In this document: positions 59,608-64,000 of the stretch, piece after piece
Position numbering within the stretch: the stretch's first letter is position 1
Layout of the letters: every line of letters starts with the position of its first letter
From: Tritrichomonas foetus
Taxonomy: Eukaryota; Parabasalia; Tritrichomonadida; Tritrichomonadidae
Assembly (NCBI GenBank): GCA_001839685.1
Contig: MLAK01000111.1
Span: 89,057 to 153,056, forward strand
Length of the DNA: 64,000 nt
Direction: 5' to 3'
Notes under the pieces: generated by a model
The model's database searches: none
The model's input: only the letters and a program-made list of their open reading frames with translations
Told to the model about the DNA's origin: nothing
Translations under genes and position numbers: made by a program

Positions 59608-60318
59608 CTATTCAAGATAAAGATATGGATCTATATGCGGTGGTGTTGGAATAAATTTCCAAATTCCTTTATCCAATAAGTTAATATGTGGAAGATTTGG
59701 CTTCTCATTCAGCATTGGATAGATATTCTCTATTGTTGTTGTATTGTTCCGATTATGTTTGATGTAAACATCACCAAAAAAGTGAAGTCCAATTGAGAGT
59801 CCTATCAAAAAAGCAGCTAAAAAAAATTGTGTAATTCTAGATCCACTTGTTAGGAATATTGCTGATATCAAAATCAAAGCTCCATATAAGCAAGTGATTG
59901 ATCCATAAAAAAGAACAAGAATAAAAACTTTAAAATTTCGATAGCCTAAACAAGTGCCAATGGCTTCACAATGATGATCCATAAATAATATGCAGGAGCC
60001 ACATCTTGAACAATGATGACATCGTGGTGGCTTTGGTAAAAAGCATTTTTTACATGGTTGAAAATGTGAAATCCTATCAATTCCTCTTTTGGATATTTCT
60101 GAAGGTAATTTTCCGGGATTCATAAACAAAACATATACCCACGATATTTCCAAAATTAAAAGAAGCATAAATAATCCAATGCTTCCAATAATACCAAAAT
60201 TGTATATATACGTGTTATCTGAGTTGAAAAACTTTTTAAATGTGACATTTATTCCTGGAAGGACAAAAGTCATCAGCAATGCGTTAAATACAAATATTCG
60301 AGCTAATTGTTGAATCAT
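59608..60318 (-). CDS. DHHC-type protein S-palmitoyltransferase
   Basis: 236 aa. Two N-terminal TM helices (about 6-24 and 41-66) and two C-terminal ones (about 128-156 and 163-182) flank the cysteine-rich domain. That domain reads CKKCFLPKPPRCHHCSRCGSCILFMDHHCEAIGTCLGYRNFK, with D114-H-H-C117 holding the catalytic Cys and the zinc-binding Cys/His set intact. A TTxE-type motif (TTTIEN, about 193-198) follows TM4. These enzymes attach palmitate to cysteines of membrane-associated proteins at Golgi, endosome or plasma membrane. The protein is at the short end of the family, with little beyond the core. Confidence 0.95.
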   Translation of the reverse strand: MIQQLARIFVFNALLMTFVLPGINVTFKKFFNSDNTYIYNFGIIGSIGLFMLLLILEISWVYVLFMNPGKLPSEISKRGIDRISHFQPCKKCFLPKPPRCHHCSRCGSCILFMDHHCEAIGTCLGYRNFKVFILVLFYGSITCLYGALILISAIFLTSGSRITQFFLAAFLIGLSIGLHFFGDVYIKHNRNNTTTIENIYPMLNEKPNLPHINLLDKGIWKFIPTPPHIDPYLYLE

Positions 60319-60627
60319 TTTTCATCCATAATTCTTTTTTAAACGTTCACCAGAACTTTTTGTAAAATGAGTAAATAAAGGCGTTTCAACTTTTTGTGTA
60401 AAAGTGAATGATGGCATTAGTCTTATGATTCAATTATCCAAGAAGAATCATCTATACTTATCAACTTGTACATTCCTCAATTCATCATACACGATTTCGA
60501 CAATGAAAAAAATACAACAAACAGACATATTAACGATTTTTATATAAACACAAACAGTAAAAACAAAAGCAAATTAAAATAAAAATTTCTCATTTCATGA
60601 TAAAACGAACATGAAAAGTATCCATTT
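60319..60627. other. Spacer between the DHHC gene and the satellite
   Basis: AT-rich 5' region of the DHHC gene. No further gene is seen. Confidence 0.45.
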
Positions 60628-61331
60628 CATAAGAGAGTTTCTTTTCATAATAAAGTTACCTTTTCATTGTAAAGTTTCCTTTTCATAATAAAGTTTCCTT
60701 TTCATAATAAAGTTTCTTCTTCATAATATATTTTCTTCTTCATGATAAAGTTTCATCCTTATAATAAAGTTTCATCTTCATGATAAATTTTTTTCTTCAT
60801 GATAAATTTTCTTCTTCATGATAAATTTTCTTCTTCATGATAAATTTTCTTCTTCATGATAAAGTTTCTTCTTCATGATAAAGTTTCTTCTTCATGATAA
60901 AGTTTCTTCTTCATGATAAAGTTTCATCTTCATAATAAAGTTTCATCTTCATGATAGAGTTTCTTCTTCATAATAAATTTTCTTCTTCATGATAAATTTT
61001 CTTCTTCATGATAAATTTTCTTCTTCATGATAAAGTTTCTTCTTCATGATAAATTTTCTTCTTCATGATAAAGTTTCTTCTTCATGATAAAGTTTCTTCT
61101 TCATAATAAATTTTCATCTTCATGATAAAGTTTCTTCTTCATGATAAATTTTCTTCTTCATGATAAAGTTTCTTCTTCATGATAAAGTTTCTTCTTCATG
61201 ATAAAGTTTCATCTTCATGATAAGTTTCATCTTCATAATAAAGTTTCATCTTCATGATAGAGTTTTTTCTTCATAATAAATTTTCTTCTTCATGATAAAT
61301 TTTCTTCTTCATGATAAAGTTTCCTCTTCAT
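60628..61331. repeat. 19-bp satellite, about 37 copies, reaching into the CK2-beta stop codon
   Basis: Units of the type CATGATAAAGTTTCTTCTT recur every 19 bp (the first step is 18), with two common variants (GATAAAGTTT and GATAAATTTT) and CATAATAAAG forms at the left end. The last unit contains the TGA of the CK2-beta gene on the minus strand. Divergence is highest at the left end, consistent with growth from the gene-proximal side. Confidence 0.95.
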
Positions 61332-61948
61332 GATGAAGTCTCTTCAGTATCTTCATCTTTTTTCTCCACACATATTCTAAATCCAAAGATTTTTGGAATA
61401 TAAATTTCAGGTTCTTTCTCAATTTTAATCTCATTTTTGTATTTGTTCAAGAAAATTGGAATCCATGCATTTCCAAAGAAGGCTCCATCAATTTTCGAAA
61501 ATAATGGATCTTTAAGATTATACACCTCACTACATGTCGGACAAAACATTTTCAGAGGATGCTCGCACATGTCGGTGGATACGCCATATGGCAATAATGT
61601 TGTCTTTTTACATAAAACTCTGGGACAGTGTGGGAAATCTCCTCTTTTGTACTTTTCGTAGATTTTTTCCATTCCCTCTGGTGTTAGCAAATATCGTGAA
61701 TGTAGTAATCCGTACAGAATTGCAGTTTGTTGTTCGATTATGTAAATTTCGGATTCAAGTTGTGTGTTTGCGTGCGATGGAGGAACGAAACTTTTCCTGA
61801 GAAGCTCGTAAGCTGATCGAAAATGATTGATTCTTTGTTTCATGCCGTAATAATTGAATAAGTTGGATAAGTAGCTGTCGTCAATCCGAACGAAGTAAAA
61901 GTTACTTGGCTGTGATAAAAACCAGTCGATCCATTCATGATGATCCAT
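61328..61948 (-). CDS. Casein kinase 2 regulatory (beta) subunit, canonical size
   Basis: 206 aa against about 215 in animals. The N-terminal EWIDWFLSQPSNFYFVRIDDSYLSNLFN matches the CK2-beta start, followed by the helical QTAILYGLLHSRYLLTPEGMEKIYEKYKRGDF. The zinc ribbon uses C108, C113, C136 and C139 (CPRVLC...CPTC), then KIDGAFFGNAW and the PKIFGFRI strand. It dimerises through the ribbon and anchors two CK2-alpha kinases, setting substrate choice. The acidic loop of animal CK2-beta (DLEPDEELED region) is not conserved. The 3' end overlaps the 19-bp satellite, so the last codons (EETSS, stop) lie next to repeat units. Confidence 0.93.
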   Translation of the reverse strand: MDHHEWIDWFLSQPSNFYFVRIDDSYLSNLFNYYGMKQRINHFRSAYELLRKSFVPPSHANTQLESEIYIIEQQTAILYGLLHSRYLLTPEGMEKIYEKYKRGDFPHCPRVLCKKTTLLPYGVSTDMCEHPLKMFCPTCSEVYNLKDPLFSKIDGAFFGNAWIPIFLNKYKNEIKIEKEPEIYIPKIFGFRICVEKKDEDTEETSS

Positions 61949-63080
61949 GCTTCTGGAATTTAACTTTTTTAATTGATATATGGTTGAATCATTTCTAAAA
62001 TGAATAGTTTACAAAATGAAAAAGACAAAAAGATATGTTAGCTAAAAAAAAAGGTGAATAATTTGACTAAAATTTCTATATCACATCACCAGTCTTGTTT
62101 CTATCATCTTATGGGAATAAACCCTTTCTTAAAAAGCATTAGAAGAAACCTTGTCATAAATGCTTATATGAACTGTAAAATATATATATGTATTAAAAAT
62201 AAGAATTTAAATGAATATTATAAAAACAAAGAAGAAAAACTCAAAGAAGAAAGGAAAGTACTAAGAGAAAAGACAAAGTAAGAAGCTAAAACCGAATTAT
62301 TATATAATTTAATCGAATTTTTGAAACTTCGTTTATTTTGACTTTTCAAGAATCAAATTTGAGATGAGACTTTTGCTCCTTAACTTTCCTAAGTTCCATT
62401 CTTCTTTTATTGTATAAGGGGGTCAGGATTTGAATTGGCATTATTGTTTAATAGTTGTTTAGTCATGAATCATCCTATTTCTGGTTTTAAGTTAAATGTT
62501 TTTGAATCTTATGCTAAACCAAAGAGTCCACTAAAAATCATACAATTATATTTTTCATATGGTTTCCCCTGATTGATAATTGTCAATTTCATAGGAACTT
62601 GAAGAACTTCTGGTGGAATCATGTGTTGATAATAAATTTGTTTTAATGGGTTTCTCCTACCAGTTATGTTCTAAAGATAAAATGAGCAAATCCAACTATT
62701 AATATATGATGGATAATATGTTTAACCATCTTTATATCAAACCATATGAAGCCAAAAGTCTTTATTAACATTTCCTTGCTTTGTATTGATGATTTCTTCA
62801 ATAATTGGATGAAGTTCTGAGACCTACCATTCAAGTTCGTATATTTCAATCACTATTAACTTTTCCTGTATTTGTTCCCAATCTTGAAGAGTTTAGATTA
62901 ATTTATATTTGATGATGAAAAAAGCTGATTTGATTCCAATTAGATTATTAACTGAGCTTGTCAGTCAACTATTACATTTGATTACCTGTGAAGAAAATAA
63001 ATCCTATTGATAAAAAATTGACAAAAATCAAGCGAAAATGATAAATATATATATATATACATATTTTAATAAAAAATTAT
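61949..63080. other. 1.1-kb spacer with a DUF4419 pseudogene
   Basis: Upstream of the CK2-beta gene and downstream of the edge gene. Apart from the pseudogene at 62461-62995 it is AT-rich; a plus-strand open stretch at 62054-62281 begins at GTG and is Lys-rich, probably chance. Confidence 0.45.
62461..62995 (-). pseudogene. Decayed DUF4419-family gene
   Basis: One minus-strand frame reads through about 178 codons with eight in-frame stops (first bases at plus positions 62470, 62509, 62671, 62722, 62737, 62824, 62893 and 62965) and no frameshift. The peptide between stops follows the DUF4419 pattern: TLQDWEQIQEKL, LHPIIEEIINTKQGNVNKDFWLHM, YINSWICSFYL, LTIINQGKPYEKYNCMIFSGLFGLA and DSKTFNLKPEIG. 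Several stops are one transition from the residue expected there, such as Trp in the final GWF. DUF4419 has no known function; the families are large in protists and fungi. The 5' part is gone or unrecognisable. Confidence 0.65.
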
Positions 63081-64000
63081 TTATTCAACACTTGAAATCT
63101 GGCGAATCATTGTAGCTGCATTTCTCGAGCCAGTGTTAATGAATTTCTCACAAAGTGGTGCAAAAATATGCCTTGGAATCTGTCTTTGTACTTTCTTGAT
63201 GAGTTTTTCTGCCCATGAAAGTGTCAATTCCGCTTTCTTCTTTCCTGAAGATGTTGCAGGGAATTCATGATCAAGCACAGCATAAATAGCTTTAGCTATA
63301 TCTTCTACTGGAATTTCACTTGATCCACAACAATCATCAATCCATTGTTGAAGCTTTCTTATTGCTGATTGTTTATCATACTTATTTCCATTTTCAGCAA
63401 TAAATGAAATAACTTCAAATCCCATTGTTGATGAACCTTTAACTAACTCAGAAATGAGTTTCTCTCCACCAACTGTTCCTTTTTCATCACCTAAAATTTT
63501 AGAAAGATGATTTTTAATTATTTCTGTTGCTTTCTCATCACGAATCATTCCAAGAAGCCAAAGAGCAATCTTTTCTTGATATAAATTCTTAGATTTTCCA
63601 TTACATTTATACATAACATCGGGAATAATCTTTTCAGCAGATTCTGGTGAAATTGGGAAAGAAAGATGTTCATTTTCATCCAATTGGAATTGATCAGCGC
63701 TTTTGACATAATATGGAAGAGCAACTTCAACAAGTCTTGGATCTTTCACAGCAGCTGCGAGAAGAGTTGGCTTATTCACAAGAAGATTTATATGTTCAGG
63801 ACCTAATAAAGAAATGGCTTTTCCAAGAAGCAATCTTGAAGCATTATGCCAATGATCAAATTTACTTTTATTTAATTGTTCAACGAATGTAATAAAGGAA
63901 TCAAGACTAACATCACAAGGATCAAATTGTGGAGTAATGTTTAAGATTGAGCTGATGCTGTTTAACCCTTCAATTGCCAAATTCGTAGCTTGTATTAAAT
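63081..64000 (-). CDS. Helical-repeat protein, C-terminal 306 aa (5' end outside window)
   Basis: The frame is open to the right edge with no ATG before it, so only the C-terminus is seen. The sequence is all-helical with HEAT-like pairs (KPTLLAAAVKDPRLVEVALPYYV; EKIALWLLGMIRDEKATEIIKNHL) and a basic segment near the end (SSGKKKAELTLSWAEKLIKKVQRQIPRHIF). No catalytic motif is visible. The family cannot be named from this part. Confidence 0.7.
   Translation of the reverse strand, partial: LIQATNLAIEGLNSISSILNITPQFDPCDVSLDSFITFVEQLNKSKFDHWHNASRLLLGKAISLLGPEHINLLVNKPTLLAAAVKDPRLVEVALPYYVKSADQFQLDENEHLSFPISPESAEKIIPDVMYKCNGKSKNLYQEKIALWLLGMIRDEKATEIIKNHLSKILGDEKGTVGGEKLISELVKGSSTMGFEVISFIAENGNKYDKQSAIRKLQQWIDDCCGSSEIPVEDIAKAIYAVLDHEFPATSSGKKKAELTLSWAEKLIKKVQRQIPRHIFAPLCEKFINTGSRNAATMIRQISSVE

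Noticed and set aside
60628..61331. CRISPR-like array
   Set aside because: Units are contiguous with no unique spacers, and the genome is eukaryotic; it is a satellite.
62054..62281. 75-codon Lys-rich ORF
   Set aside because: Begins at GTG, low complexity, no conserved-looking pattern; chance in AT-rich DNA.
1..64000. Spliceosomal introns with the trichomonad ACTAACACACAG 3' motif
   Set aside because: No full motif was found by eye, and the recognised genes read through as single frames.

Overview
The window looks like nuclear DNA of a parabasalid protist, most likely a Tritrichomonas-type trichomonad. It is AT-rich, its long open frames have no visible introns, and genes lie on both strands with AT-rich spacers of 0.2-2.3 kb. 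Possible Inr-like TCAYW boxes lie 15-25 nt before several ATGs. The gene content also fits: a trichomonad-type cathepsin L protease, a Myb-like factor, a DOCK exchange factor, two CK2-beta-like proteins and a decayed DUF4419 gene. The assignment rests on these traits and on recall of family sequences, not on a search.

Layout. 1-3.2 kb: the 3' end of a NEKVE-repeat surface-type protein, a 16-bp satellite and an unrecognised 743-aa protein. 3.5-7.4 kb: an IRE1-like ER stress sensor whose kinase motifs are lost but whose RNase residues remain, and a divergent PP2A B56 subunit. 8.4-15.3 kb: an acidic helical protein, a DYRK kinase, a coiled-coil protein and a two-repeat Myb protein. 15.6-26.4 kb: a 1706-aa WD40/disordered protein, a USP7-like deubiquitinase, a small GC-rich ORF and an E2F factor with two winged helices. 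26.4-31.5 kb: gene-poor, with ORF remnants, a 78-aa membrane protein and a tetraspanin-like protein. 31.5-40.8 kb: NAPRT, a CK2-beta-domain protein with a ~400-aa N-terminal extension, a tubulin glutamylase-like TTLL, 6-phosphogluconate dehydrogenase and an 8-TM protein. 41-53 kb: an SYCP2-like meiotic axis candidate, an importin-beta and a DOCK GEF followed by a strong hairpin. 53.4-58.7 kb: a cathepsin L whose expected ATG is ACG, a four-EF-hand protein, a MITE-like element, a second 16-bp satellite and an ankyrin protein. 59.6-64 kb: a DHHC palmitoyltransferase, a 19-bp satellite running into the stop codon of a canonical CK2-beta gene, a DUF4419 pseudogene and a gene cut by the window edge.

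The genes do not form an operon or one pathway; this is an ordinary eukaryotic mix of signalling, trafficking, metabolism and chromosome biology. I see no multi-gene novel system. The best leads are single proteins: the pseudokinase IRE1, the SYCP2-like axis protein, the 6PGDH with an altered NADP pocket and the tandem winged-helix E2F. Start sites were checked base by base. Several long frames begin upstream at TTG or GTG, and for those I give the first in-frame ATG.
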